Source: Steroidobacter agaridevorans
GTDB taxonomy: Bacteria > Pseudomonadota > Gammaproteobacteria > Steroidobacterales > Steroidobacteraceae
Assembly (NCBI RefSeq): GCF_009932555.1
Contig: NZ_BLJO01000004.1
Coordinates: 710,428 to 763,140 of the forward strand
Length of the DNA: 52,713 nucleotides
Direction: 5' to 3'
A program made the translations under genes and the position numbers. Every line of letters starts with the position of its first letter. The first letter of the stretch is position 1. Positions 16,991 through 28,131 of the stretch are shown here, piece after piece. A model generated the notes under the pieces. It saw nothing but the letters and a program-made list of their open reading frames with translations, was not told the origin of the DNA and searched no databases.

Positions 16991-18202
16991 ATGTCCTCAC
17001 GTTTTTCGATCGTCGCGTTGGCGGTTGCGGCAGCGTTGCCGACCGTGGCATCGGCGGTGGATTTTTCATACAGCGGCTTTTCGACCGCTGCCTACTCGCA
17101 GTCGGACACCAATCTCGCCGACGTGGGTTACACCTCGCAGCCGGACAGCATCGACAAAGGTGGTTCGTTCGAGACCGACTCGAAGCTCGGCGTACAGCTG
17201 ACCGCGAAGTTCAACGATAATATTTCGGCGACCGTGCAGGGCGTGGCTTATACCGACCTGACCGGCGACTTCGAGCCGCATCTGGATTGGGCTTACGTTC
17301 GCGCCCAGGCCACGCAGAGCCTGAGCTTCCGTGGCGGCTACCTGCGCGCCCCGACCTTCATGTATTCGGACTCGGTGTTCGTCGGCTACGCCAACACCTG
17401 GGTGCGTCCGCCGCTGGAAGTTTATAACCTGTCGCCGGTGTATCAGCTGCTCGGCGTCGATGCGACGTACCGCGCGCAGCTCGGCGCGTTCACCGTCACC
17501 GTGAATCCTTACTTCGGCGAGAGCGAAGTCGACGTGTCGACCCTCAAGCTGGACGTGCCCGAGTGGAAAGGTCTCGCCACCACTGTGAACGTCGGTTCGT
17601 TCCAGGCGCGTGTCGGCTACGGCGTCATCGATCTGGAGACGGATTCCAACTCCGTCGCCGCATTGACCGATCCGTTGTTTGCGGTTCCTGCCGCCTTGTG
17701 CGGCAGCTGCGCGTCCGAAGCTCAGAAGCTGCTCATCGGAGGCGCCCGGATCGCCAACTTGAACGTCGGCGTGCAGTACGACGACGGCACCAACCTGATC
17801 GCCAGCGAATACGCCAGGTCCGATGCGGATGGCGGCGAATACTTCATGCCGGATCGCTACTCGGCGTATGTCACCTACGGTCGCCGCTTCGGCAACCTGA
17901 TGCCCTATGCCACGCTGGCCGGCACGCGCCGTGAGACCCCGCTGTCCACCAATGCCATTTCGATTCCCGCGCTGAGCGCCGCCGTGAACGGCGTGATCGC
18001 GAGCCAGGGCGCGACGGACCAGGATAGCTACAGCCTCGGTGTGCGTTACGAGCTGCCGTCGTTCTCGGTCGTCAAGGGCGCGCTGGTGAAGTTCCAGTAC
18101 GACCACATCGATGCTGACGGCCGCGGCAACCTCAACAACGTGCAGCCTGGCTTCGACGGCAAGATCGACATGGTCAGCGCATCGCTCGACTTTATTTTCT
18201 AA
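16991..18202 (+). CDS. Outer-membrane porin-like beta-barrel
   Basis: This 403-residue protein has a signal peptide (MSSRFSIVALAVAAALPTVA, cleavage at SA-VD). Many amphipathic strands follow, ending in KIDMVSASLDFIF with a C-terminal Phe as in porins. Strands such as LSFRGGYLRAPTFMYSD and YSLGVRYELPSFSVVKGALV alternate in the usual way, and periplasmic turns are short. It is likely a general or specific diffusion channel. One loop carries two cysteines (ALCGSCASEA) that may form a disulphide. It heads a gene set with a phosphate-binding-like protein (9 bp downstream) and a chemoreceptor, which suggests uptake and sensing of the same solute. Confidence 0.82.
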   Translation: MSSRFSIVALAVAAALPTVASAVDFSYSGFSTAAYSQSDTNLADVGYTSQPDSIDKGGSFETDSKLGVQLTAKFNDNISATVQGVAYTDLTGDFEPHLDWAYVRAQATQSLSFRGGYLRAPTFMYSDSVFVGYANTWVRPPLEVYNLSPVYQLLGVDATYRAQLGAFTVTVNPYFGESEVDVSTLKLDVPEWKGLATTVNVGSFQARVGYGVIDLETDSNSVAALTDPLFAVPAALCGSCASEAQKLLIGGARIANLNVGVQYDDGTNLIASEYARSDADGGEYFMPDRYSAYVTYGRRFGNLMPYATLAGTRRETPLSTNAISIPALSAAVNGVIASQGATDQDSYSLGVRYELPSFSVVKGALVKFQYDHIDADGRGNLNNVQPGFDGKIDMVSASLDFIF

Positions 18203-18211
18203 CGGTGTCTC

Positions 18212-18634
18212 ATGCGTAGTCTGAAATCGATTTTGAGTGTATGCGCGCTGACGCTGGCTGCGGCCGGCGCCAACGCCGAAGTGGTCGTGATCGTCAACCC
18301 GAAGAATCCGGCGGCGAGCCTGTCGGCGGAGCAGGTGGCGGCGCTGTACCTGGGCAACTCGAGCACGTTCCCGGAGGGCGGCGCGGCCACGCTGGCCGAC
18401 CAGCCGGAATCGGCGGCGGTTCGCGGCACGTTCTACGAAAAGGCGACGGGTCGCTCGGCCGCGCAGGCCAAAGCCACCTGGGCGCGCCTGACCTTCACCG
18501 GTAAGGGCACGCCGCCGAAAGAGCTGAAGAGCGACGCCGATGTGAAGGCGTTCGTGGCTTCGGATCCGAAGGCGATCGGCTACGTCGATTCGAGCGCGGT
18601 GGATGGCTCGGTCAAGGCCGTGTTGAAGCTGTGA
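18212..18634 (+). CDS. Single-lobe PstS-like periplasmic phosphate-binding protein
   Basis: This 140-residue secreted protein has a signal peptide ([20 protein letters not shown], cleavage NA-EV). The mature part matches the small proteins annotated as phosphate ABC transporter substrate-binding: [33 protein letters not shown], then [20 protein letters not shown] and [16 protein letters not shown]. It corresponds to only about half of PstS, lacks the second lobe, and has no PstCAB genes beside it. It therefore probably does not feed an ABC transporter. Its position between a porin and a chemoreceptor suggests a binding partner for a sensor. The porin gene is 9 bp upstream, and a very strong hairpin follows. 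Confidence 0.8.
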   Translation: MRSLKSILSVCALTLAAAGANAEVVVIVNPKNPAASLSAEQVAALYLGNSSTFPEGGAATLADQPESAAVRGTFYEKATGRSAAQAKATWARLTFTGKGTPPKELKSDADVKAFVASDPKAIGYVDSSAVDGSVKAVLKL

Positions 18635-18643
18635 TGCTTGCCC

Positions 18644-18674
18644 GCTGGCGGCGTCTCAAGGAGACGCCGCCAGC
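18644..18674 (+). terminator. Perfect 14-bp hairpin after the phosphate-binding-like gene
   Basis: GCTGGCGGCGTCTC (18644-18657), loop AAG, then GAGACGCCGCCAGC (18661-18674) form a perfect stem 10 bp after the stop codon. The following TGCCGTTACTC is only mildly T-rich, so it may be a partial terminator or an mRNA-processing hairpin separating the chemoreceptor gene from the two upstream genes. Confidence 0.75.
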
Positions 18675-18731
18675 TGCCGTTACTCAATAGTCCGTTGCGG
18701 AATGCGGCCACGAAGGCCAGAAGTTAGTGCA

Positions 18732-20399
18732 ATGAAATTCAAACATCGAATCTGGATGCTGCCGATCATGACGGCAGTGATCATCATGATCGGCATCGCG
18801 GTCAGCTCGCAGATGACGTCCCAGACGTCGGCTGCGCTCGCGCGCGTGGAGAAGGTCCAATACCCGACCGTCGAAGCGTTGCGTGTGGTGCGCTCCGAAT
18901 TCACCGATGTGCAGGAATCGCTGCAGCGGGCGGTGGCGGAAGGCGACCAGGACGGCATTACCGCCGCGACCGAGCATGCCAATCGCGTGCGCGCCGCGTT
19001 GAAGGACCTGGCTGCTGTGGATCCCGATCGCAGCATCGCAAGCGACCTGGGCAGTGCTTTCGACGATTACTACTCCGCCGCCACCTCGGCGACGCGGATC
19101 ATGCTGGGTAGCGAGACCGGCGACGCCGCCAGCGCCATCGCCCGCATGCAGAAGACCAACGAGGCGATGACCGCGTTGGTGACCAAGTCGCAGGAAGATG
19201 CGATCGGTGAGTTTCGTTCCTTGCTCGCCGGCGGCACGGAGAACGTGCAGCGCAGCCTGATGGCGAGCCTGGTCACCGCGGTGGTGATGTTGCTGGTGTT
19301 GGGTGTGGGTTCGTGGTGGTTGATCGGCAACGTGTTCCGCAGCCTCGGTGGCGAGCCGGAATTCGCGGTGCAGATCGTGCGCTCGATCGCGAGCGGCGAC
19401 TTCACGACGGCGGTCACGCTGCGCCAGGACGATCAGTCCAGCCTGTTGCATGGAATCGAGACGCTGCGTCAGAAGCTGGGCAACCTGATTCAGGATGTGC
19501 GCACGACTTCCGGTGCGGTCGACTCGGCCGCCGCCGATATCAACTCTGGCATCGATCGTTTGAGCACTCGTACGTCGGATCAGGCCGCGAGCCTGGAAGA
19601 GACTGCGTCGAGCATGGAGGAAATGACGGTGACCGTGAAGCGCAATGCCGACAATGCGCGTCACGCCAACCAGCTCGCGTCCGAAGCTCGCGATCAGGCC
19701 GAACGCGGTGGCGCAGTCGCTGCCCGCGCGGTGAGCGCGATGGCCGAGATCAACAGCTCCAGCCGCAAGATCGCCGACATCATCGGCGTCATCGATGAAA
19801 TCGCGTTCCAGACCAACTTGCTGGCGTTGAACGCAGCCGTCGAAGCGGCGCGTGCCGGCGAACAGGGCCGGGGTTTCGCGGTCGTCGCGTCCGAAGTGCG
19901 CAGCCTCGCGCAGCGTAGCGCCACGGCGGCTCGCGAGATCAAAGAGCTGATTCAGGACTCGGTGTCCAAGGTGCAGGATGGCACCAAGCTGGTGGACGAA
20001 TCCGGCCAGCATCTGACCGACATCGTCTCCGCCGCGAAGAAGGTTGCCGACATCATCGGCGAGATTTCGTCGGCCAGTCAGCAGCAGGCCAGCGGCCTCG
20101 ATCAGGTCAACGGCGCGATCACGCAGATGGACGAGAGCACGCAGCAGAACGCGGCGATGGCCGAAGAAACGTCGGCGGTCGCGGCTTCGATGAGCGAGCA
20201 GGCCAAGAAGCTCACCGACATGATTTCGGTGTTCAAGATCCGCTCGAGCGGCGGTGGCTATCAGCAGCCGGTGGCGCGTACGCCTGTAGCCTCGGCGCCG
20301 CAGCCGGTGCGTGTTGCTAGCGCCAAGCCGGTCGCGGCTCCGGCTCCGCAGCCTCTGAAGAAAGCGGCGGGCTCGGATGTGGAGTGGCAGGAGTTCTAA
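18732..20399 (+). CDS. Methyl-accepting chemotaxis protein
   Basis: This 555-residue receptor has TM1 at about 8-26 and a periplasmic four-helix-bundle-like sensor at about 27-178. TM2 is at about 179-199 ([20 protein letters not shown]). A HAMP-like linker and the signalling hairpin follow, whose tip [20 protein letters not shown] and [20 protein letters not shown] is canonical. It ends in EWQEF after a flexible Pro/Ala-rich linker. That is an xWxxF pentapeptide of the kind that tethers CheR and CheB, so it is probably an active, high-abundance-type receptor. ATG 18732 was chosen since codons upstream are not part of the TM1 start. The ligand is unknown, but the two preceding genes point to phosphate or a phosphorylated solute. 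No che genes are in the window. Confidence 0.93.
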   Translation: MKFKHRIWMLPIMTAVIIMIGIAVSSQMTSQTSAALARVEKVQYPTVEALRVVRSEFTDVQESLQRAVAEGDQDGITAATEHANRVRAALKDLAAVDPDRSIASDLGSAFDDYYSAATSATRIMLGSETGDAASAIARMQKTNEAMTALVTKSQEDAIGEFRSLLAGGTENVQRSLMASLVTAVVMLLVLGVGSWWLIGNVFRSLGGEPEFAVQIVRSIASGDFTTAVTLRQDDQSSLLHGIETLRQKLGNLIQDVRTTSGAVDSAAADINSGIDRLSTRTSDQAASLEETASSMEEMTVTVKRNADNARHANQLASEARDQAERGGAVAARAVSAMAEINSSSRKIADIIGVIDEIAFQTNLLALNAAVEAARAGEQGRGFAVVASEVRSLAQRSATAAREIKELIQDSVSKVQDGTKLVDESGQHLTDIVSAAKKVADIIGEISSASQQQASGLDQVNGAITQMDESTQQNAAMAEETSAVAASMSEQAKKLTDMISVFKIRSSGGGYQQPVARTPVASAPQPVRVASAKPVAAPAPQPLKKAAGSDVEWQEF

Positions 20400-20404
20400 A
20401 CACG

Positions 20405-20442
20405 AACCGGCGAGCGCCGAACGGCTCAGCCGGTTTTCTTCT
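20405..20442 (+). terminator. Likely terminator of the chemoreceptor gene
   Basis: AACCGGC (20405-20411) pairs with GCCGGTT (20429-20435), with GAGC/GCTC pairing inside, followed by TTCTTCTC. The right arm overlaps the stop and last codons of the opposing response-regulator gene. Confidence 0.6.
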
Positions 20443-20797
20443 CGAGCACGAGCAATAGTTTGTCGCGTAGCTCGTTCAACACGAATGGCTTGGCGAGCGC
20501 AGGATAGTCGCTGAATTCCTGGGGAATGCCGGCGGTGCCGTAGCCCGTGCTGAACACGAACGGGACGGCGCGCTGGCGCAGGATCTCCGCAACCGGCGTC
20601 GCCGCGACGCCGGCGAGATTGAGGTCCAGCAGCGCGAAGTCGATCGGCGCGGTTCTGGCGAGCTCGCAGGCGGTGTCCAGGTCCGCCGCCGAGGCCGCGA
20701 TCTCGCAGCCCAGATCGAGGAGCATGTCCTCGATCATCAAGGCGACCGCGCCTTCGTCCTCGACGACAAGTGCCGCGAGACCGGCCAGATCAACCAT
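20426..20797 (-). CDS. Stand-alone response-regulator receiver domain
   Basis: This 123-residue protein consists of one CheY-like receiver domain with no output domain. Landmarks are the acidic pair VVEDE (Glu13, Asp14), phospho-acceptor Asp58 in FALLDLNLAG, the Thr/Ser-type switch FSTGYG and the conserved Lys in ALAKPF. It overlaps by 8 bp the 3' end of the upstream HWE kinase gene, so the two are translated together and this is the obvious phosphotransfer partner. Single-domain regulators paired with HWE/HisKA_2 kinases often pass signals to general stress or other phosphorelays; the downstream partner is not in view. Confidence 0.92.
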   Translation of the reverse strand: MVDLAGLAALVVEDEGAVALMIEDMLLDLGCEIAASAADLDTACELARTAPIDFALLDLNLAGVAATPVAEILRQRAVPFVFSTGYGTAGIPQEFSDYPALAKPFVLNELRDKLLLVLEKKTG

Positions 20798-22604
20798 GCG
20801 CGGCGCAACTCGCTAGCGGTACTGTTACGCGGCATTGAACGCCCTCGGGCTCGAACTTCAGATCGAGGTCGCCACGCAGGTCGGTTTCGATACAACGTTC
20901 CACCAGACGTGCGCCAAAGCCGCGCCGGGTCGGCGGGCTGACCGGCGGACCGCCGCGTTCCTGCCAGTCGATCTGCAACATCGCGGGCTGTCCTGGCTCA
21001 CGGCGGATATCCCATATCACGGTGAGTGTGCCTTCCTCGGCAGAGAGGGCGCCGTACTTCGCTGCATTCGTCGCAAGCTCGCCGAGCGCCATGGTGAGAC
21101 TGAGCGCGGCGCGCGGAGTGAGGTCGACGGACGGCCCCTGAATGGACACACGTCCCTGCGCCGCTCCCGCTACTGGCGCCAATATCTCCTTGGCGAGCGC
21201 ATCCAGCGGCGCATCTTCCCAATGACGTTTGGTCAACAGATCGTGCGCGCGCGCGAGCGCCATCAACCGTGCCTGGAACTTCACCACGAAATCCTGAGGA
21301 TTGTCGGCATGCCGCGCTGTTTGCGCCGACAACGATTGGACGGTGGCAAGCGTGTTCTTGACGCGATGATTCAGTTCGTCGATGAGCACCTTCTGGCGCG
21401 TCTCGGCCTGCTTGCGATCGGTGATATCGACCAGCATGTTGATCGCACCGATGAGCTTGCCATTGGCATCGTGCAAAGGCGTCGGATAGGGAACGAATGG
21501 GACTCGGGTGCCATCCGGTCGCTCTGCGACAGCCTCCACGCCACGCACGATCCTGTCCTCCTTCAGCGCGATCGCCATGGGACATTGATCATGCGGTAAT
21601 GGCACGCCATCAGGCGTGTACAGGCGCCAGGTCACGCACCACTCATCTCCGAACTGCGGCGTGCGGCCGGCCATTTCGACGGCGGCTTTGTTGTAGAAAT
21701 CGATTCGACCTGCGGCGTCGGTGGTGTACACGGCGGCGGGCAGCGCTTCGAGCAGTTCGCGCATCTTCTGCTCGCTGTGGCGACGCGCGTCTTCCGCCAG
21801 ATGCAGGTCGGTAACGTCGGTCGTAAAGCAGCGCGTGTTGAGCATCTGCCCATCTTGTTGAAAGCGGCAGTTGGAAGTGATGACCACGTGCTTGATCGAA
21901 CCATCCTTGGCTCGCAGCCGGGCCGGATGGCGCACCAACTGCTCGCCGCTGGAGAGTCGGCGAAGAATGTCGCCGATGACCGGCGCATCGGCATGAAATT
22001 CGGCGATGTGCCGGCCGATGTATTCCTCCGGCTTGTAGCCCAGCAACTCGAGCTCGGCGCGGTTGGCGCGCAGGATGATTCCATCGGCATTGACGATGTG
22101 CAGTCCGACGGCGCCGTTCTCGAAGAAATCTTCCAGCGCTTGACGCTGGCCACGCAGTTCTGCTTCGAGCGCCTTGCGCTCGGTGATGTCTTGCAAGCAG
22201 TTGATCGCGCCCTGGACCGCGCCGCGATGATCCTTGAGCGCGCGAATGTTCACCAGGACGCTGCGGTTCGATCCATCCGGCCGTTCGATCAGCACTTCGC
22301 CATTGCGCGTATCGACGCCGTCTTCGATGGCCTTGGCCATCGGAGCGTCTTCATGCGCTAGCGGCGTACCGTCCGGCAGATGCAGGCGATACGAGCCGCA
22401 GAAGCGCTCCTTCGGCTCTGTCAGGCTCGGCGTACGGCCCCACAGCGCGGCGGCTTCGGAATTGAAGCGTACGAGAAAGCCTTCGCGGTCGCAGACATAG
22501 ACGGCGCCTGGGATGGCGTCGAGCGTGGTCGCGCTGGCGGCGACGAGGGTTTCGTAGTCGGTAGGGCGCCGGGCGTTGAGGGGGAGGTCTGCGACGGTCG
22601 ACAT
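20790..22604 (-). CDS. PAS-domain HWE-family sensor histidine kinase
   Basis: This protein of about 604 residues has three PAS-like modules, each opening with a typical strand (LDAIPGAVYVCDREGFLVRF, FFENGAVGLHIVNADG, LLEALPAAVYTTDAAGRIDF) and linked by PAC-type segments ending in ITERK, VTDLH and ITDRK. The kinase core is of the HWE/HisKA_2 type: phospho-acceptor region IDELNHRVKNTLATVQSLSA, N-box ALGELATNAAKYGAL and the W-x-E hallmark in IDWQERGGP. No transmembrane helix is visible, so sensing is cytoplasmic. The start is uncertain: ATG 22604 (MSTVADLP) lies close to the first PAS, but the frame is open to an ATG at 22655, and neither has a good ribosome-binding site. It precedes and overlaps a receiver-domain gene. 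Confidence 0.92.
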   Translation of the reverse strand: MSTVADLPLNARRPTDYETLVAASATTLDAIPGAVYVCDREGFLVRFNSEAAALWGRTPSLTEPKERFCGSYRLHLPDGTPLAHEDAPMAKAIEDGVDTRNGEVLIERPDGSNRSVLVNIRALKDHRGAVQGAINCLQDITERKALEAELRGQRQALEDFFENGAVGLHIVNADGIILRANRAELELLGYKPEEYIGRHIAEFHADAPVIGDILRRLSSGEQLVRHPARLRAKDGSIKHVVITSNCRFQQDGQMLNTRCFTTDVTDLHLAEDARRHSEQKMRELLEALPAAVYTTDAAGRIDFYNKAAVEMAGRTPQFGDEWCVTWRLYTPDGVPLPHDQCPMAIALKEDRIVRGVEAVAERPDGTRVPFVPYPTPLHDANGKLIGAINMLVDITDRKQAETRQKVLIDELNHRVKNTLATVQSLSAQTARHADNPQDFVVKFQARLMALARAHDLLTKRHWEDAPLDALAKEILAPVAGAAQGRVSIQGPSVDLTPRAALSLTMALGELATNAAKYGALSAEEGTLTVIWDIRREPGQPAMLQIDWQERGGPPVSPPTRRGFGARLVERCIETDLRGDLDLKFEPEGVQCRVTVPLASCAAHG

Positions 22605-22713
22605 GGCTGTAACAATTACTCGGAGATCGATTTTGTTCCGCAAGGTGTCGGCCATGGTGAGATCCGGTCGTCTTCAACTCAGATCGCAGCAATCAACCGA
22701 CAGGAGCAGGAAC

Positions 22714-23151
22714 ATGCGCGTCATGGTAATGATCAAGGCCACCAAGAATTCTGAAGCCGGCGCTGCCCCCACCGAGGAGTTGGCGGCCGAGATGACCAAA
22801 TTCAACGAGGCGCTGGTGCAGGCCGGCATCATGCTCGGCGGCGACGGCCTCAAGCCGACCAGCAAGGGCAAGCGCGTGCGCTTCTCAGGCGATAAGCGCC
22901 TGGTGATCGACGGCCCGTTCGCCGAAACCAAGGAAGTGATCGCCGGCTATTGGGTCTGGCAGGTGAAGTCCATGGATGAAGCCATCGAATGGGTGCGTCG
23001 TTGCCCCCATCCAATGCCGGGCGAGGACACCGAGATCGAGATTCGTCCGTTCTATGAGCTGGAGGACTTCGGCGCCGAGTTCACGCCCGAGCTGCGCGAG
23101 CGGAACGAGGAGATGCGGGCCGAGATCGAGCGCCAGCAGCGCACGAAGTAA
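22714..23151 (+). CDS. YCII-family (DGPF-motif) protein
   Basis: This 145-residue protein of the YciI/YCII-related superfamily begins MRVMVMIKATKNSEAG. It carries the hallmark LVIDGPFAETKEVIAGYWVW with the conserved DGPF, and ends with RPFYELEDFG plus a charged helical tail. Such proteins form dimeric alpha/beta barrels; many are encoded beside ECF sigma factors, though none is here. The function is unknown and a small-molecule or redox role has been proposed for relatives. ATG 22714 is preceded by CAGGAGCAGG, a good ribosome-binding site. It is transcribed away from the HWE kinase and ends before a strong hairpin. Confidence 0.88.
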   Translation: MRVMVMIKATKNSEAGAAPTEELAAEMTKFNEALVQAGIMLGGDGLKPTSKGKRVRFSGDKRLVIDGPFAETKEVIAGYWVWQVKSMDEAIEWVRRCPHPMPGEDTEIEIRPFYELEDFGAEFTPELRERNEEMRAEIERQQRTK

Positions 23152-23236
23152 TCCGGCCGAAATATTGATTTGCTAGTGAGGCGGGGGGGCGGTGAGACCG
23201 GACAGAGGTTCTTGGTCGTCCCCGGTCCGGTCGCAG

Positions 23237-23264
23237 TGGCGCGCTCTCGAAACGAGGCGCGCCA
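23237..23264. terminator. 12-bp bulged hairpin between convergent genes
   Basis: TGGCGCGC (23237-23244) pairs with GCGCGCCA (23257-23264). Inside it CTCG and CGAG pair around an AAA loop with one bulged base. On the plus strand TGTTCTTTATAT follows, so it probably ends the YCII transcript. It lies 15 bp beyond the stop of the opposing 60-residue gene and could serve both. Confidence 0.65.
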
Positions 23265-23278
23265 TGTTCTTTATATGA

Positions 23279-23461
23279 TTAGAGCGGGCGCTGCCAGGTC
23301 GTCATCGAAGACGAGGCCTGCGCTTTCAACTGCTCCAGGGCCGGCGACTGGACGGCCGCCTCGGGCTTGGAGGCATTCGTTCCAGGGGCGACCGTGTTGG
23401 TGGCGACCGCTGTGGACATCAGACTGGCAGCAACCACCATAAGGATTGGGATGCGTTTCAT
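23279..23461 (-). CDS. Small secreted protein, 60 residues
   Basis: This 60-residue protein has a signal peptide (MKRIPILMVVAASLMSTAVA, cleavage likely near ATN or VAP). The short mature part is rich in Ala, Ser, Pro and Gln, contains the helix-like ALEQLKAQASSSM and ends in TTWQRPL. I do not recognise it. Its ATG (23461) has GGAGAA four bases upstream, the same sequence used by the repeat-protein gene 22 bp upstream, so both are real genes and probably one transcript. The tail RPL echoes the KRPLL of the neighbouring repeats, which may be chance. A partner, chaperone or second secreted factor for the repeat protein is possible, but nothing in the sequence proves it. Confidence 0.6.
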   Translation of the reverse strand: MKRIPILMVVAASLMSTAVATNTVAPGTNASKPEAAVQSPALEQLKAQASSSMTTWQRPL

Positions 23462-23483
23462 GGGGTTCTCCGGTGAGTGATGA

Positions 23484-23912
23484 TCAGGCGACGAGGGGGC
23501 GCTTGCCGCCAACCGTGCCATCAGCCAGGAGCGGACGCTTGCCGCCGACCGTGCCGTCAGCCAGGAGCGGGCGCTTGCCGCCAACCGTGCCATCGGCCAG
23601 GAGCGGACGCTTGCCGCCGACCGTGCCATCAGCCAGGAGCGGACGCTTGCCGCCGACCGTGCCATCAGCCAGGAGAGGGCGCTTGCCGCCAACCGTGCCG
23701 TCAGCCAGGAGCGGGCGCTTGCCGCCGACGGTGCCATCGGCCAGGAGCGGGCGCTTGCCGCCGACCGTGCCATCGACCAGGAGGGGGCGCTTGCCACCAA
23801 CCGTGCCGTCAGCCAGCAGCGGGCGCTTGCCGCCAACCGTGCCATCGGCCAGGGCGACGTTCGCCATCAGTGCAAAGGACACAGCGAACGCCGAAATAAT
23901 CTTGCTACGCAT
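23484..23912 (-). CDS. Secreted protein of ten tandem 12-residue repeats
   Basis: This 142-residue protein consists of a signal peptide (MRSKIISAFAVSFALMANVA) followed almost wholly by ten copies of ADGTVGGKRPLL. One copy has Val for the first Ala, and the last copy ends LVA. The copies differ at many third codon positions (Leu, Ala, Asp, Thr, Val, Gly, Arg and Pro codons all vary) but hardly at all in amino acids, so the peptide itself is under selection. Each unit has a dibasic KR next to GG, reminiscent of processed peptide precursors, and no cysteine. ATG 23912 has GGGAGAA nine bases upstream. A perfect CRP-type site lies 78 bp upstream of the start. I know no named family for it. Possible roles are a processed secreted peptide, an envelope-binding repeat or a beta-solenoid; all are inference. 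Confidence 0.8.
   Translation of the reverse strand: MRSKIISAFAVSFALMANVALADGTVGGKRPLLADGTVGGKRPLLVDGTVGGKRPLLADGTVGGKRPLLADGTVGGKRPLLADGTVGGKRPLLADGTVGGKRPLLADGTVGGKRPLLADGTVGGKRPLLADGTVGGKRPLVA
23490..23851 (-). repeat. Ten 36-bp tandem coding repeats
   Basis: These are the DNA units behind the repeat protein. Two adjacent copies are identical; the others differ at up to about seven of 36 positions, nearly all third codon positions. There are no spacers, and the frame is kept throughout. Confidence 0.95.
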
Positions 23913-24253
23913 ATCAACGTTTCTCCCGCAAACAATGTGCTAAGCCACCCGCTCGACAGGACGAATCATAGACATAACCGTTGTTTAATTGTGATCCTCG
24001 TCACACTGGAAATGTTCGATTATGTTATCTCCAATGCAAAATCAGGGTATTGCTTAAGCGGCACTGCATCCTGCGGCCCTAGGTGGTCGGCGTGAGAACC
24101 CGGACGAGAACCTCGAAACTGGAAAGTCCGACACGCAAACATCCTGTTTTTTACGGAGAATTGGCGCTCGTCCGAGGGTTGTTATTCGATGTGGCTTTGC
24201 ACATCCCTGGTCCGATCCGCCACTGACGTTTAGTAACTATCGATGCCGATCTA
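23913..24253. other. 341-bp divergent promoter region (repeat protein / kinase)
   Basis: This is the most AT-rich gap in the left half (around 23965-24055) and should hold both promoters. Besides the CRP-type site at 23990-24005 I see no gene. The kinase start has only a weak upstream purine stretch. Confidence 0.55.
23990..24005. promoter_or_regulatory. Perfect CRP/Clp-type binding site
   Basis: TGTGATCCTCGTCACA is an exact TGTGA-N6-TCACA. Its near edge is 78 bp upstream of the repeat-protein start and 249 bp from the kinase start. At that distance class-I or class-II activation of the repeat-protein gene is plausible. Confidence 0.65.
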
Positions 24254-27012
<2,759 letters not shown>

Positions 27013-27016
<4 letters not shown>

Positions 27017-28125
27017 TCGTCCGCGCGCAAATCGAACAATCCACGGAATCGCGCCGGCTGAGAACGCAAATATTGATCGGGCGCTTTCACACGAGCGCCG
27101 AAGTGAGCCGCGGCGTGCCACGGCCAGCGCGGGTTGTAGAGCATGGCGCGCGCAAGCGCGATGAAATCCGCATCGCCTGCAACGAGCACCGATTCCGCGT
27201 GCTCGAAATCGTTGATCAAGCCAACTGCGATGACCGGCATTTTCACGGCCGCTTTGACCGCTCGCGCTAGCGGCACTTGATAGCCGGGACCGACCGCAAT
27301 TTTCTGCGCCGGTGACAGTCCGCCGCTGGAAACATGAATGGCGTTGCAGCCACGCGCGTCGAGCGCTCGCGCGAATTCCACGGTTTGTTCGATGTCCCAC
27401 CCGTTCGGCGCCCAATCCGTTCCGGAGACGCGAATACTGACCGGCTTTTCGGACGGCACCGCGTCCCGGACCGCATCGAACACTTCGAGCGGAAAGCGCA
27501 TCCGATTCTCGAGCGAGCCGCCATATTCGTCATGGCGACGATTCGACAGCGGCGACAGAAACTGATGCAGCAAGTAACCGTGCGCGCCGTGTAGCTGGAT
27601 CGCGTCGAGACCGATGTTCACAGCGCGGCGAGCGGCGGCGACAAAAGCGTCGCGGACATCTTTCAAGCCATCGCGATCCAAGGCGATGGGCGGATGGTCG
27701 TTCTCGTGGAAGGCGAGCGAGGAGGGCGCTTCGGTCTGCCAGCCGTGTGCATGAGGGGGCGGTAGCTGCGCACCGCCTTTCCAAGGTACGTCGGTGGACG
27801 CCTTGCGGCCGGCATGCGCGAGCTGAATTGCAATCGGCATGTCCGACCAGCGGCGCACCGATTCCACCACCCCGTGCATCGCTCGCTCGCACTCATCGGA
27901 GTACAGGCCGACGTCGGCATAAGTGATGCGGCCTTCCGGCTTGACCGCGGTTGCTTCGATGGTCAGCAGGCCGGCGCCCGACACGGCGAGCTGCCCGAGA
28001 TGCATCGTGTGCCAGTCGGTCATGCAGCCGTTGTCGGCCGAATACTGGCACATGGGCGCGATCACGATGCGGTTCGCAAGCGTGAGAGGGCCGACCTGGG
28101 CCGGCGTGAACAAGTGGGATCGCAT
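27013..28125 (-). CDS. Old-yellow-enzyme-family NADH:flavin oxidoreductase
   Basis: This 370-residue (beta/alpha)8 flavoenzyme belongs to the YqjM/XenA-like class: Cys26 in VIAPMCQYSADNG (the redox-tuning cysteine of this class), AHAGRKAS, and the FMN/substrate motif IQLHGAHGYLLHQFLSPLSN followed by RHDEYGGSLENRMRF. The C-terminal phosphate-binding part reads DADFIALARAMLYNPRW. It reduces activated C=C bonds of enones, nitro compounds or quinones with NAD(P)H. The gene is on its own, and its stop codon overlaps the kinase stop by 4 bp. The ribosome-binding site GGAG lies in the arm of a small hairpin just upstream. Confidence 0.94.
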
Positions 28126-28131
28126 CGGTCG

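Noticed and set aside
23490-23851. CRISPR-like array
   Set aside because: The 36-bp units are adjacent with no spacers, stay in frame, and encode a signal-peptide protein; they are coding tandem repeats.
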